Shown piece by piece: positions 9,190-17,813 of a stretch of 32,155 nt of DNA. Made by a program: the position numbers and the translations under genes. Numbering within the stretch: position 1 is the stretch's first letter; each line of letters starts with the position of its first letter. Location: contig JAYUKY010000103.1 in the NCBI GenBank assembly GCA_043764015.1, positions 1 to 32,155 on the forward strand, read 5' to 3'. The notes beneath the pieces are model-generated. The model had not been told where the DNA came from. It was given only the letters and a program-made list of their open reading frames with translations, and ran no database searches. This DNA is from JANYGM01 sp043764015 (lineage in GTDB: Bacteria > Bacteroidota > Bacteroidia > Cytophagales > Thermonemataceae).

Positions 9190-10020
9190 ATGAAAAAAAT
9201 ATCTTCCCTTGTTATCCTTGTAGTGAGTATGTTTGTAATAACATCTTGCTTCAAGAAAAATGGTCTTGATACTATTTTTGAGGATACTCTAATAGAGTTT
9301 GACTCAAGGTCTATCTCCACATCAGCTAGAGCATATGATAGAGTAGCTAATGGAGTAAATATAAAAGACAGTGTCCGTGTTAATTTGATTGGGGCTCAAC
9401 GCACCACAGCAGTTACTGCGACTTATGACGTAGTTCTCGTGCCACAAGCTGAGCTTTTGAAGGACGGTATTACTGAAACTATTGCAGACGTTCATTTTGT
9501 TAAGGGTACAGGTACGGTTACTATACCAGCGGGTTCTAGTTTTGGTTACGTTAAGTTTGAAATAATAGATGATGCTCTACAAATAGGCAAAAAATATAGT
9601 ATGAAATTTAAGTTGACCACTTCCACTATAAAAATTGCTAAGAATTATGAAACAATAACAATTCCTTTTAGCCCCCTATGTGGCTATGATAGAAATGTAT
9701 TTGTAGGTAGTTTTAGTACTGTGGAAACTGGTTATCCACCAGTTTATACTGTTACATCTGCAGCAACAGCAGGCAATCCTAATGGTATTACTATCACTAA
9801 TTTCTGGGATGATGGTGGTGTTATAAATTATGTATTAGATGGCGCAACTGCTACACTAAGTATACCAAACCAAACGAGTACTACTAATACATCAGGCGTT
9901 ATAACCGTATTTAGTACTCCAAGTACTACTTCTAGCATTAATTTTTGTACGGGTAGAATGGTGAGTCCATTTACTGTGGTTGGTTTCACACCTCAAACAC
10001 ATACTTATACTAAACTATAA
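9190..10020 (+). CDS. SusCD-associated surface lipoprotein of unknown ligand
   Basis: 276-aa protein with a lipoprotein signal (lipobox VITSC, Cys20). The N-terminal part (about 60-160) looks like a beta-sandwich domain of the type common in SusE-like or DUF1735-like proteins: VTATYDVVLVPQAELL, GTVTIPAGSSFGYVKFEIIDD, then LGKKY-type spacing (IGKKYSMKFKLTT). The C-terminal half is Thr/Ser/Asn-rich beta structure with GNPNGITITNFWDDGG and no catalytic motif. Position right after SusD and the domain type suggest an auxiliary surface glycan- or peptide-binding protein. The family assignment is tentative. The gene ends 17 bp before a strong terminator, so it closes the susCD unit. Confidence 0.75.
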   Translation: MKKISSLVILVVSMFVITSCFKKNGLDTIFEDTLIEFDSRSISTSARAYDRVANGVNIKDSVRVNLIGAQRTTAVTATYDVVLVPQAELLKDGITETIADVHFVKGTGTVTIPAGSSFGYVKFEIIDDALQIGKKYSMKFKLTTSTIKIAKNYETITIPFSPLCGYDRNVFVGSFSTVETGYPPVYTVTSAATAGNPNGITITNFWDDGGVINYVLDGATATLSIPNQTSTTNTSGVITVFSTPSTTSSINFCTGRMVSPFTVVGFTPQTHTYTKL

Positions 10021-10037
10021 TTACATTAATAATCATA

Positions 10038-10081
10038 AAAAGTAAGGCAGTTATTTTCTAATTATAAACTGCTTTACTTTT
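10038..10081. terminator. Intrinsic terminator of the susCD operon
   Basis: 15-bp arms (10038-10052 and 10067-10081), mismatched only by a G-U pair, with a core of AGTAAGGCAG and a T-run at the end of the 3' arm. It separates the susCD-lipoprotein unit from the metalloprotease unit. Confidence 0.8.
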
Positions 10082-10196
10082 CTAATCTTTTGTTATTTGA
10101 GTATAACTTTACAAACAAAATTTTGTGTGTCAGGTATTATTGATATAGTTACACAGACAACAAACAAAATATTTATACATTCAAAATTTTTTAGAA

Positions 10197-12068
10197 ATGA
10201 AAAATTATCTAATTACTTTGCTTTTTTACTTTGTAGCTTCACATTTATGGGCGCAGAGTAAGCCATTAACAAAAATCTCTAAACATAATCATAGTGAAAG
10301 TTGCACTATGAAAGTGTATGAATATACTACGCCTTCAGGTGAGAGAAAACAAAGTGCAGGCTGTGTTGTTACGACAGAAGATGACATTGCACAAATGAAA
10401 TTGGCTATAAATATTTATAAGGGACTTCCTGATGTGATTACAACAACAACACATAGAGCACTTGCCACTATCAATGTTGTCTACAATAACTTTGGGGCGG
10501 CACCTCAAGCACTTGCGGCATTTCAGTATGCGGTTGATATTTGGTCGTCTCAACTAAATTCAGCGGTTACTATTGAAATGATAGCTAATTGGGCACCTCT
10601 CGGTGCAGGAGTTTTAGGTTCAGCAGGTACAACCGCAAGATACCAAAACTTTATAAATGCACCATTTCCTAATATTGGTTATCCTGCTGCGCTTGCTAAT
10701 GCTGTTGCAGGTGTTGATTTGAATACAAGTCTACACGACATCAATGCGAATTTTAATAGCAATTTTCCTACGTGGTATTTTGGCACAGATGCTAATCCCG
10801 CACCTAATCAGTATGATTTTGTTTCCGTTGTATTACACGAGTTGGGGCATGGGTTAGGTTTCCAAGGAACAGGTTTTTATAATACAGTTTCTTTAGAAGG
10901 AAGTTTGAACTCATCTGTTTTTGATAAGTTCATAAAGGTAGCTGGGGTATCTATTCTCACACTCCCTAATCCCTCTTTGCAGTTAGGTACTGCAATTGTT
11001 GGTGGTGCTTTGGCTTTTGATGGGCCAGAAACGACTGTTGCAAATTTTGGTGTGAGTGCGCCTACACATGCACCAACGGTTTATGCTGGAGGCTCCAGTT
11101 ATTCACATTGGTCTGAAGGTGAGTATCTTGCTGGTGATGTTAACTCTTTGATGACACCAAGTATAGGACCTGGTGAAGCAAACCATGAAATAGGTGCTAT
11201 CACGAGGGCTGCTTTTAGAGATATGGGCTGGATTATTAATAATGGAACAACAATAACTGTAACTCCAACCGTAACTGTATCAAGTGTGGCTACTAGTTGT
11301 GCTGGACAAAGCAGAACATTTACTGCAACTTCTACTGGTGGTGGTGCTAAACCTGCTTACCAATGGATAACATCAAACGGTACTACTGATGTCGTTGTAG
11401 GGAAAGGAAGTAGTTATACCACCTCAAATATACTGAATGGCACTCAGGTGAAGGTAAGAATGGTTTCTGTTAATCCTAATGCTTCTCCAATATCAGTAAC
11501 TTCTACTCCTATTGTAGCGGTTGTGGTACCAACAGATGCACCTACTGTTGCTGTAACTGCTAGTGCTACTATAATTCAGATAGGACAAAGTGTAACATTT
11601 ACTTCTACTTTTACGTCTGGGGGTACTAGTCCTGTATTTGTATGGCTTCGTAATGATGTTTCTGTTCAGTCAGGTACGTCTAGTACTTATACAGCGAACA
11701 ATTTTTCAGATGGAGACAACGTAAGAGTTGTAATGACTTCCAATTCGCAATGTACAAATGTTGGTTCTGCTACATCTAATAGAATAGTTATTAGCCTGGC
11801 TGTAGTTTCTGCACAAGATACTGAAATTAAAAAACTAATTAAAGTTTATCCTAATCCATTTGTTGATGCTTTTCAAATTGATAAGAGTGCTCTGGGCCAA
11901 GGAGAAGCTAGTTTGGCTATTTATGACATTTTAGGAAGAAAAATCATGAATTGGAAGATTGTAGAACAAAATTCACTAACTGATTTAACAAAATTAGTGA
12001 ACGGATGTTATGTGCTTGAGATACAGCAATCAGATAAAATAGTTCAGGTAAAAATAATCAAACAATAA
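10197..12068 (+). CDS. T9SS-secreted leishmanolysin-like zinc metalloprotease with Ig-like domains
   Basis: 623-aa exported protease. A signal peptide (1-20, ending LWAQ) is followed by a short N-terminal region. The catalytic domain has the zinc motif HELGHGLGF (214-222). A downstream SHW places His304 some 80 residues later, followed by Met319 in SLMTPS. This layout (HExxHxxGF, a distant third His before Trp, then a Met-turn) resembles the M8 leishmanolysin arrangement more than matrixins, whose third ligand lies within the motif; the assignment is by motif only. Two Ig-like domains follow (about 355-445 and 450-535). The C-terminal type A sorting domain (about 545-623: VYPNPFVDAF, LAIYDILGRK, GCYVLEIQ) directs T9SS export and surface attachment or release. 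The next gene starts 10 bp later, so it probably leads an operon of three exported proteins. Confidence 0.88.
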   Translation: MKNYLITLLFYFVASHLWAQSKPLTKISKHNHSESCTMKVYEYTTPSGERKQSAGCVVTTEDDIAQMKLAINIYKGLPDVITTTTHRALATINVVYNNFGAAPQALAAFQYAVDIWSSQLNSAVTIEMIANWAPLGAGVLGSAGTTARYQNFINAPFPNIGYPAALANAVAGVDLNTSLHDINANFNSNFPTWYFGTDANPAPNQYDFVSVVLHELGHGLGFQGTGFYNTVSLEGSLNSSVFDKFIKVAGVSILTLPNPSLQLGTAIVGGALAFDGPETTVANFGVSAPTHAPTVYAGGSSYSHWSEGEYLAGDVNSLMTPSIGPGEANHEIGAITRAAFRDMGWIINNGTTITVTPTVTVSSVATSCAGQSRTFTATSTGGGAKPAYQWITSNGTTDVVVGKGSSYTTSNILNGTQVKVRMVSVNPNASPISVTSTPIVAVVVPTDAPTVAVTASATIIQIGQSVTFTSTFTSGGTSPVFVWLRNDVSVQSGTSSTYTANNFSDGDNVRVVMTSNSQCTNVGSATSNRIVISLAVVSAQDTEIKKLIKVYPNPFVDAFQIDKSALGQGEASLAIYDILGRKIMNWKIVEQNSLTDLTKLVNGCYVLEIQQSDKIVQVKIIKQ

Positions 12069-12078
12069 ATATACAAAA

Positions 12079-12759
12079 ATGAAACACTTTCTTCTCTTAG
12101 TCACTGCAATAATACTGCTTAGTGCAGGTAGAATAATAGGGCAAGTTGGTAATATCACAGATTTTGGTGGGAAACCAATGAATGCGTCACGTTATGGACA
12201 AGATATTCAAGGCTCTCCATTTCTTAGCCCTAGTTATCAGTTAGGTGATATAATGTTGTCTAAAAAGACTGTTAGCGGGCAGAAACTGATGTATGATATG
12301 CATACAGATGAGTTACTTATTAAAAATGATGAGAGTATTTTGATTGCCAATAGTGCAACCATAAAGGGTTTTGTTATTAATGTGTTAGACAACACAACTA
12401 GTGAAAGTACTAGATACACATTTAAGAATGGCTTTAAAAATATTGGAAAATATGACGAAAATGCTTTTTTTTGTATGTATTTTGACTCTGAAAAGGTAAA
12501 AGTAGTATCTAAAAAATACGTTGAGAAAGTAGATCAAGCGGCTAGTTATGGAGCTACAAGCAAAACAACAGTTTTTAACAATTACGAGGATTTCTTTTTA
12601 ATTGAGAATAATGTTGTTACACCTTTCAAAAAAGGAAAAGGACTGCTCAAAGCCATCAAAGATGATGGGAAATTAAAAAAATATGCGCAAATAAATAAAA
12701 TAGATATTTCAACACCAGCGGGTATTGCCAAAATAATGAACCAATACTTAGCTAAATAA
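12079..12759 (+). CDS. Exported protein of unknown function
   Basis: 226 aa with a signal peptide (1-21, ending IIGQ). The mature part opens with DFGGKPMNASRYGQDIQGSP. The segment GSPFLSPSYQLGDIMLSKK, followed by LMYDMHTDELLI, resembles a widespread Bacteroidota exported family with a GSPYL...LRYN...DEIE pattern (from memory; function unknown). The C-terminus is Lys-rich and predicted helical. It is translated 10 bp after the metalloprotease and 42 bp before a lipoprotein gene, so it is likely co-expressed with both. No catalytic motif is seen. Confidence 0.75.
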   Translation: MKHFLLLVTAIILLSAGRIIGQVGNITDFGGKPMNASRYGQDIQGSPFLSPSYQLGDIMLSKKTVSGQKLMYDMHTDELLIKNDESILIANSATIKGFVINVLDNTTSESTRYTFKNGFKNIGKYDENAFFCMYFDSEKVKVVSKKYVEKVDQAASYGATSKTTVFNNYEDFFLIENNVVTPFKKGKGLLKAIKDDGKLKKYAQINKIDISTPAGIAKIMNQYLAK

Positions 12760-12801
12760 TTATTACCCAAACAATAATCATTCAATAAATTAATATTTCT
12801 T

Positions 12802-13638
12802 ATGTATAACAAAAGAACCATCCAAACATTACTCTTAGTAATGCTTTTCCCAGCCTTATTTCAAAGCTGTGACAAAAAACCAGAAGCAGTAGTACCTACT
12901 TTTGGAAATGAATTCAAAGATACGCCTTGGCTTAACATTCAAATGACCTTCGCAGAACCAAGAGGGTTGTACACTCCACCACCTGTACCCGCTGCGGCAA
13001 GTGCTCCAGTAGGTACTTTACCAACACAGCCTGCAGCTTACATTCCTCACCCAATTTATAATTTAGATTTATTACTGTTTAGATTAGTACCATCTACTAC
13101 TGACCCTGCTCAAATGGTTAGAACACTTGTTGATTATGTTCCAGCAGATGCGGATATTACAAAACTTGATAACAAGGTTGTGATCACTTCTTCTTCAGTA
13201 GAGCAGGTGAATATGCTTAATAGTAATCTTCCTGATGGGAATTATGTGTTGGTGGTTCGCTACCCTGTAAGTTACCGTAACTTAAGAAATGCTGTTCCTA
13301 GTGTAAGATACACATCTACTAGACCATTAGTACCAACTGTATTACCTACAGCTAATAATCCATCAGGATTTCCAAGTATTCCAGCTATCGTAGTACCAGT
13401 GGCTTTACCGCCTGCACCACCTGCTACTGTTGTAGGAATACCTGTTGCTCCTGCCTTTAATCAGACAGCTGCTCAATCATTTACAATAAAATTCTGGGGT
13501 GTTGGGGAGTATCAAACACATACAATTAGTGGTTCTTTTGCTGCAGATTTGCCTACTACTATTGTTGGTGGTGATTATTCAGCAAGAGAAAAAGAGTATA
13601 AAATCACTAAGGCTGGTTTAAAATATACTATACAATAA
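12802..13638 (+). CDS. Pro/Ala-rich lipoprotein of unknown function
   Basis: 278-aa lipoprotein with lipobox FQSC (Cys23). Two Pro/Ala-rich stretches are visible (YTPPPVPAAASAPVGTLPTQ near residue 60 and VPVALPPAPPATVVGIPVAP near 205), separated by a beta-rich segment with DGNYVLVVRYPVSYRN. The C-terminus is YKITKAGLKYTIQ. The Pro-rich parts could be extended surface linkers. It is the last gene of the metalloprotease cluster, just before a strong bidirectional terminator. I recognise no family. Confidence 0.7.
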   Translation: MYNKRTIQTLLLVMLFPALFQSCDKKPEAVVPTFGNEFKDTPWLNIQMTFAEPRGLYTPPPVPAAASAPVGTLPTQPAAYIPHPIYNLDLLLFRLVPSTTDPAQMVRTLVDYVPADADITKLDNKVVITSSSVEQVNMLNSNLPDGNYVLVVRYPVSYRNLRNAVPSVRYTSTRPLVPTVLPTANNPSGFPSIPAIVVPVALPPAPPATVVGIPVAPAFNQTAAQSFTIKFWGVGEYQTHTISGSFAADLPTTIVGGDYSAREKEYKITKAGLKYTIQ

Positions 13639-13671
13639 TAGTGCTGAATGAACTTAGTTTATGTAAAAGCA

Positions 13672-13697
13672 GAAATCCTCCAAATTTGGAGGATTTC
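13672..13697. terminator. Bidirectional terminator between convergent genes
   Basis: Perfect 26-bp palindrome (13-bp arms, AATCCTCC/GGAGGATT core), followed by CGTTTT on the + strand. It sits 4 bp before the stop of the convergent minus-strand gene at 13702, serving both directions. Confidence 0.85.
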
Positions 13698-13701
13698 CGT
13701 T

Positions 13702-14853
13702 TTATGGCAGGCTTTTAAATTTAATAAGCATAAGGCTTGGGTTATTGTATCCCTTTGTTAAATTTTTTCCATTAAATGTTTTGCTAAACTCTTTTAAATA
13801 TTTATTGTTTGTGTATTTTGTTGTGTCTATTGCTGGCACTTTGCATCCAAGTGTTGCTACAAAATAATCTTCTTTTGCGCCAATAATTAAGGGTACGAAT
13901 CTCTCAAAACTTACATCATTTATGGTTTTATCTGCGGGGAAAACAGTTGTTTTTTTTGTCAGTTTATTATACAATGCAATTAAAGGTTTTTTCTTATACT
14001 GAAAGGTAAAATGTATAAACTGTTTGTTCTCAGAATAATACTTAATACTGTGCATTTTATCAGGGTTTACAGGCAGGCTTTGGTCGCCATAAATAATTGC
14101 CTTAAGTTCTGGTTGTGTTATTTTTTTATCTCCAAAATCAATAATGCGGTAAGGAATAACTGTTTGCTCTTTGACTAAAAATATAGTATCACAAAGAGAA
14201 TGACGAAATAATATGCCCTCATCTACCACTTGAAACGGTTGTATTAGAAATTGCCTATGAATAGCATAAGAAGGTAAATAGGTTTTTTCTTTAGATTGAT
14301 TATTTGCTTTTATAATTAAACCAAATTCTTTGCTTGTGAAAGCAGACAATCCTTTAGTATATTCAAAATGCTCTGAATCAAAATTTGCTTTTTTACGTTT
14401 CAAAAATTCACCTTTATAGGAATATACAGCAATATAAGGGGAATTTGATATTCTTATTTCCTTTTTTTCTTTATCAATGGCAGCATCAGAAATAGAGGTG
14501 ATTTCCTTTCCGCTTCCTCTGCCTATTTGTATGGAATTTAGATGCTTACCTCTTTCATCAAAAATCATTATTCCGCCAAAAACATCTCTATCTAGGCAAA
14601 AAATAAGGTTGTCATCAAAAAATACTTTAGAAATATGCCAAAGATTAGCATTTGCAGAAGTATCTATGGTTTGTAGTGAAATGAATTTAACATCTTCTAC
14701 CAAGTTGCTATACAGAAGATTTGTTTTTATTTCTTTCTCATCAATAGCAATACGAATAACTTGCTCTTTACTATTTTGTTTGCAGCTTTCAATGCCTATG
14801 AATGTTGTAAGAAGGAACATTATTGAGAATAAGGAATATTGTTTTTTATACAT
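13702..14853 (-). CDS. 6-bladed beta-propeller lipoprotein
   Basis: 383-aa lipoprotein (lipobox IESC, Cys24). After the lipid anchor the pattern LVEDVKFISLQT, LIFCLDRDVFGGIMIFDERG and IGRGSGKEI matches the NHL-like 6-bladed beta-propeller lipoproteins common in Bacteroidota, where repeats of the type 'I.V.D...I..FD..G.......G.G.GE' recur. Such proteins are of unknown ligand and often occur in lineage-specific families. It is transcribed divergently from the DUF1684 gene and convergently with the Pro-rich lipoprotein, so it appears monocistronic. There are no catalytic residues. Confidence 0.75.
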   Translation of the reverse strand: MYKKQYSLFSIMFLLTTFIGIESCKQNSKEQVIRIAIDEKEIKTNLLYSNLVEDVKFISLQTIDTSANANLWHISKVFFDDNLIFCLDRDVFGGIMIFDERGKHLNSIQIGRGSGKEITSISDAAIDKEKKEIRISNSPYIAVYSYKGEFLKRKKANFDSEHFEYTKGLSAFTSKEFGLIIKANNQSKEKTYLPSYAIHRQFLIQPFQVVDEGILFRHSLCDTIFLVKEQTVIPYRIIDFGDKKITQPELKAIIYGDQSLPVNPDKMHSIKYYSENKQFIHFTFQYKKKPLIALYNKLTKKTTVFPADKTINDVSFERFVPLIIGAKEDYFVATLGCKVPAIDTTKYTNNKYLKEFSKTFNGKNLTKGYNNPSLMLIKFKSLP

Positions 14854-14861
14854 TTTTTTAA

Positions 14862-14889
14862 TTTGAAGTCAATATTTTTTATAATTTTG
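14862..14889 (+). promoter_or_regulatory. Candidate Bacteroidota-type promoter for the DUF1684 gene
   Basis: TTTG at 14862-14865 and TAATTTTG at 14882-14889, a full match to the -7 consensus TAnnTTTG with 16 bp between the boxes (slightly short). A start site near 14896 would give a leader of about 48 nt. The AT-rich background makes chance matches possible. Confidence 0.45.
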
Positions 14890-14902
14890 TACTGTATGAA
14901 TG

Positions 14903-14910
14903 CAAAAGTA
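14903..14910 (-). promoter_or_regulatory. Candidate -7 box for the beta-propeller lipoprotein gene
   Basis: Read on the minus strand this is TACTTTTG, a full match to TAnnTTTG, placed about 50 bp upstream of the ATG at 14853. No clear -33 box is seen. It lies back to back with the + strand promoter in the divergent gap. Confidence 0.4.
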
Positions 14911-14943
14911 CAATTATTATCATTAAAATTCTAGATTTCGCAA

Positions 14944-15546
14944 ATGAAAGTCAAATATTTATTTTTTATTGGGATTACGTTGGTAGTTTTATTAGTTTTT
15001 TTTCAGGATTTTCTTGGGAGAAAATCAAAAGATGATTATGGCGCAGACCTCAAAAAAGCACGTACCAAACGTGATGAGTTTTTTAAGAATGATAAAAAAT
15101 CTCCATTAAAAGATAAAACTGGTTTTGTAGCACTCAACTATTATGAGCCAAATGAGCAGTTTCGTATCAAGGCAAATGTGGAGTTTTTACCAAAATCTGC
15201 GCCTTTTGCTATTACTACCACGTCTGGAGAGGCGCAAAATTATGAAAAATTTGGTTTTGCGGTTTTTACCTATCAGGACATCAAAAGAAAACTACTTTTA
15301 CTTAAAAAAACTGGTGATAAATCCTTGTTTTTGCCTTTTGCAGACCTTACCAACGGACAGACAACCTACAACGGTGGGCGTTATCTGGATGTAGAAATGC
15401 CACGCACAGATGAGGTTTTTATAGATTTTAATCTTGCTTTTAATCCTTTTTGTGTGTATGATGATGGTTTTGTTTGTCCTATTCCGCCAAAGGAAAACTA
15501 TTTGGATTTTTTGGTAGAGGCAGGAGAGAAGAAGTTTAAAGACTAG
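14944..15546 (+). CDS. DUF1684-family membrane-anchored protein
   Basis: 200 aa with an N-terminal hydrophobic segment (about 4-22), probably an uncleaved anchor or signal. The family signature is complete: GFVALNYYEPNEQFRI, the YNGGRYLDVEMP strand, DFNLAFNPFCVYDDGFVCPI with paired Cys residues, and PPKENYLDFLVEAGEK at the C-terminus. DUF1684 proteins are widespread, with no established activity. The two conserved Cys could be metal- or disulfide-linked (inference). The gene stands alone between divergent and convergent neighbours. Confidence 0.85.
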   Translation: MKVKYLFFIGITLVVLLVFFQDFLGRKSKDDYGADLKKARTKRDEFFKNDKKSPLKDKTGFVALNYYEPNEQFRIKANVEFLPKSAPFAITTTSGEAQNYEKFGFAVFTYQDIKRKLLLLKKTGDKSLFLPFADLTNGQTTYNGGRYLDVEMPRTDEVFIDFNLAFNPFCVYDDGFVCPIPPKENYLDFLVEAGEKKFKD

Positions 15547-15589
15547 TATTGAGTGTGTAGTGATGAGTGAAAATACAAGTTTGATATAT

Positions 15590-16327
15590 CTATTTGGGGG
15601 TTGTCGTTACGAAATCTTTTAAATAATAAGGCTCAAAATAATTTAAGTCTTCAAAAAGTTGCTTATTGAATTTTTGATTGGCTAAAAAACCTATTTCTTT
15701 TGCACTAGGCGTGATATTTTCAAGGAAAAAAGCATTTTTTTGATGTGCAAAACTTGCTTTGCACTTGCTTGCGCCGTCTCCAAAAAATACTACTTTATTA
15801 TTCTCTAAAATATCAACAAAAGAATTATTATCAATGATTTTAGCGGAAATAGGCAAAATTTCTTTTAAAAAATCATTTGATAAATTATCAGAAATATTAT
15901 TATTTATTACATTTGTATTTTTGCTGAAAACACTACAATAAACCTCCATACGTCTAGCATCAAGCATAGGACAAAATAATACATCATTTTCTAACGAAAT
16001 AGTGGCAATTTGTAACGCCATAGCTTCTAGTGTACTAACTGCAATTAGTTCGCAACCAATGGCATACGCCAAACCTTTTGCCGTAGAAACACCAATACGA
16101 AGCCCTGTATAAGAACCTGGTCCTTTTGAAACTGCCACTGCTTTTATATCAGAAAACTGGTAGCCAGTTTGTTTAATAAGTTTTTCAATAAGTACAGTAA
16201 GTTCCCCTGAATGGCTTTGAGCAGTAAAAAGCTCAAAACAACCTAATAATTTATTATTAGCATCTACGCTAATTTCGTGCAACGCCACAGAACAAACGGG
16301 CGTAGAAGTTTCTATACTTAAAATCAT
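15590..16327 (-). CDS. tsaB: TsaB, tRNA N6-threonylcarbamoyladenosine (t6A) complex subunit
   Basis: 245-aa ASKHA-fold partner of TsaD in the TsaB-TsaD-TsaE complex that transfers the threonylcarbamoyl group to A37 of ANN-decoding tRNAs. Seen: MILSIETSTPVCSVAL at the N-terminus, SHSGELTVLIEKL (39-51), and the diagnostic VAVSKGPGSYTGLRIGVSTA (64-83). A central variable part is Asn-rich, and the C-terminus YFEPYYLKDFV is typical. Length is usual for the family. It lies 76 bp downstream of the oxidoreductase gene on the same strand and may be co-transcribed with it. Confidence 0.93.
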   Translation of the reverse strand: MILSIETSTPVCSVALHEISVDANNKLLGCFELFTAQSHSGELTVLIEKLIKQTGYQFSDIKAVAVSKGPGSYTGLRIGVSTAKGLAYAIGCELIAVSTLEAMALQIATISLENDVLFCPMLDARRMEVYCSVFSKNTNVINNNISDNLSNDFLKEILPISAKIIDNNSFVDILENNKVVFFGDGASKCKASFAHQKNAFFLENITPSAKEIGFLANQKFNKQLFEDLNYFEPYYLKDFVTTTPK

Positions 16328-16346
16328 TTTTTGAATTTTTTGTTAG

Positions 16347-16391
16347 AATCACAGATTTTTTAAATGGATTACACTAATTGCACGGATTTTT
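16347..16391. repeat. AATCACAGATT-type intergenic sequence
   Basis: The gap between tsaB and the oxidoreductase gene contains AATCACAGATT...GGATTACACTAATTGCACGGATTT. Related text (GCCACAGATGCACAGAT) lies near 17480 on the other side of the oxidoreductase gene. Such CACAGAT/CACGGATT strings recur in intergenic spacers of many Bacteroidota (recollection). Only a genome-wide count can confirm that it is a repeat. Confidence 0.3.
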
Positions 16392-16403
16392 AATAAGTGG
16401 TTA

Positions 16404-17411
16404 TTATTTCATAGAAACCACTAATTTTCCAAAGATTTTGCCATTTCTCATATCCTCAAAAGCACTAATAATTTCACTAAAAGGACGCACAGAATCAATA
16501 ATTGGAATTATCTTGTGGTCTTCTACAAATGTAAGCATTTCAGCAAATTCATCATCATTGCCCATTGTAGAGCCTTTTATAGTATATTGCCCAAAGAAAA
16601 TACGTGGCATATCTAGTTTTTGTGGACTTCCAAGTGTTGCACCATAAAATACAAGCGTTCCTGCGGGGCGCAAACTACGCAAAAGCAAGTTAAAATCATC
16701 TCCACCTGCACTATCAATAATTACATCAAAACCGTTATTTTGTGCTATTTCAGGGAATTTAAGGAGTTCTTTGTGCCAATTTGGAGTTTTATAGTTTGCA
16801 CCCAAGATATCTAAATTTTTCATAAAATCAAGTTTTTTATCATCTCCAGACGTTACATACACACTTGCGCCAACTGCTTGCGCCATCTGTGCTACCATTT
16901 GCGCTACACCTCCGCCAATACCTGTTACAAGCACTTTATCATTCTTTTTGATGTTTCCACGTTTGAAAACTGCCCTAAAAGCTGTAAGACCCGCCAAAGG
17001 AAGTGCCGCTGCTTGCTCGTGGGTAAGAAAAGTCGGTTTTAAATGCAGTCTATCAGCATCAATAATGATAAATTCACTAAAAGTGCCGTTTGAGGGCATT
17101 CCAAGAATATTATAAGTGCTTGATTGTACTTCTGGATTGTCGCCCCAGTTGCGGTTAGGGTTAAAAATAACCTCTTTATTTTGCCATTCTGCACTGACAT
17201 TTGCCCCAATTTTTACCACAGTTCCGCAGGCATCAGCCCCCAAAACACAGTTATAAGTCATTCCAGGGTACATTCCTATTCTTGCCCATTCATCTCGCCT
17301 ATTGAGCGCAGCCACACTAATACGCACAAGTACCTGCCCACTCGTAGGTGTAGGTGTAGGAATTTCTTGTAATTGAATGGTATTTATTTCTGTTAAAACA
17401 AGTGCTTTCAT
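16404..17411 (-). CDS. Zinc-independent MDR oxidoreductase (quinone oxidoreductase-like)
   Basis: 335-aa NAD(P)H-dependent medium-chain dehydrogenase/reductase. Residues 1-130 form the GroES-like domain (MKALVLTEI, PTPTSGQVLVRISVAALNRR, LGADACGTV). The Rossmann domain carries VLVTGIGGGVAQMVAQMAQA, and GGDDFNLLLRSLRPAGTLVFYG follows. The usual catalytic-zinc Cys after the first strand is replaced in LNRRDEWARIG, so it belongs with quinone or enoyl reductases rather than zinc alcohol dehydrogenases. The ATG at 17411 is preferred; an upstream in-frame TTG at 17417 adds only two residues. The substrate is unknown. Confidence 0.85.
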   Translation of the reverse strand: MKALVLTEINTIQLQEIPTPTPTSGQVLVRISVAALNRRDEWARIGMYPGMTYNCVLGADACGTVVKIGANVSAEWQNKEVIFNPNRNWGDNPEVQSSTYNILGMPSNGTFSEFIIIDADRLHLKPTFLTHEQAAALPLAGLTAFRAVFKRGNIKKNDKVLVTGIGGGVAQMVAQMAQAVGASVYVTSGDDKKLDFMKNLDILGANYKTPNWHKELLKFPEIAQNNGFDVIIDSAGGDDFNLLLRSLRPAGTLVFYGATLGSPQKLDMPRIFFGQYTIKGSTMGNDDEFAEMLTFVEDHKIIPIIDSVRPFSEIISAFEDMRNGKIFGKLVVSMK

Positions 17412-17544
17412 TCTCAAAGTTTAGTTTAATTTTAATAATGCAAATGTAGTAAAAAAGTGTATACAATTGAATTTTAATTGCCACAGATGCACAGATAAAT
17501 ACAACGTGAATTGATGCTTTATTAAAAATCCTAAAAAAAATGTC

Positions 17545-17552
17545 TATATTTG
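17545..17552 (+). promoter_or_regulatory. Candidate -7 box for the R-M region
   Basis: TATATTTG matches TAnnTTTG and lies 46 bp upstream of the ATG of the 65-aa gene that heads the restriction-modification cluster. No clear -33 box is seen, so support is moderate. Confidence 0.4.
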
Positions 17553-17597
17553 TGTTTCTTAAAACAACCAATTAACAATTCTAAAATATCCAATCAA

Positions 17598-17795
17598 ATG
17601 AAATTATATCTTATAAATATTTTTGCGGGTACTGATGCAACCCCAGATGATGATGAAAACCTGTTTTTAGGTGTTTTTGATAGCAAAGCTGCCTATACAA
17701 AAGCTATCAAGGAATTTGGAGAAAATGCTGATGCAAAACTTACCAAAGATGATTATGAGGTCATTGAGTGTGAGCTAAATAAGTCAGAATTTTAG
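17598..17795 (+). CDS. Small acidic protein heading the R-M cluster
   Basis: 65 aa from the ATG at 17598; a longer reading would need a TTG start at 17550. The sequence MKLYLINIFAGTD...ENLFLGVFDSKAAYTKAIKEF is strongly acidic, with 15 Asp/Glu against 7 Lys and no Arg. It shows no helix-turn-helix, signal peptide or membrane segment, so it does not look like a standard R-M controller (C) protein. It ends 18 bp before the endonuclease gene and is likely co-transcribed with it. I do not recognise the family. It might be unrelated to the R-M genes, or a small modulator or DNA-mimic-like inhibitor (speculation). Confidence 0.65.
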   Translation: MKLYLINIFAGTDATPDDDENLFLGVFDSKAAYTKAIKEFGENADAKLTKDDYEVIECELNKSEF

Positions 17796-17813
17796 AAACT
17801 AAAAACACAGAAA

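Noticed and set aside
14477..14866. 129-aa plus-strand ORF opposite the beta-propeller lipoprotein
   Set aside because: Antisense to a convincing lipoprotein gene; Ser/Leu-rich composition typical of a shadow frame.
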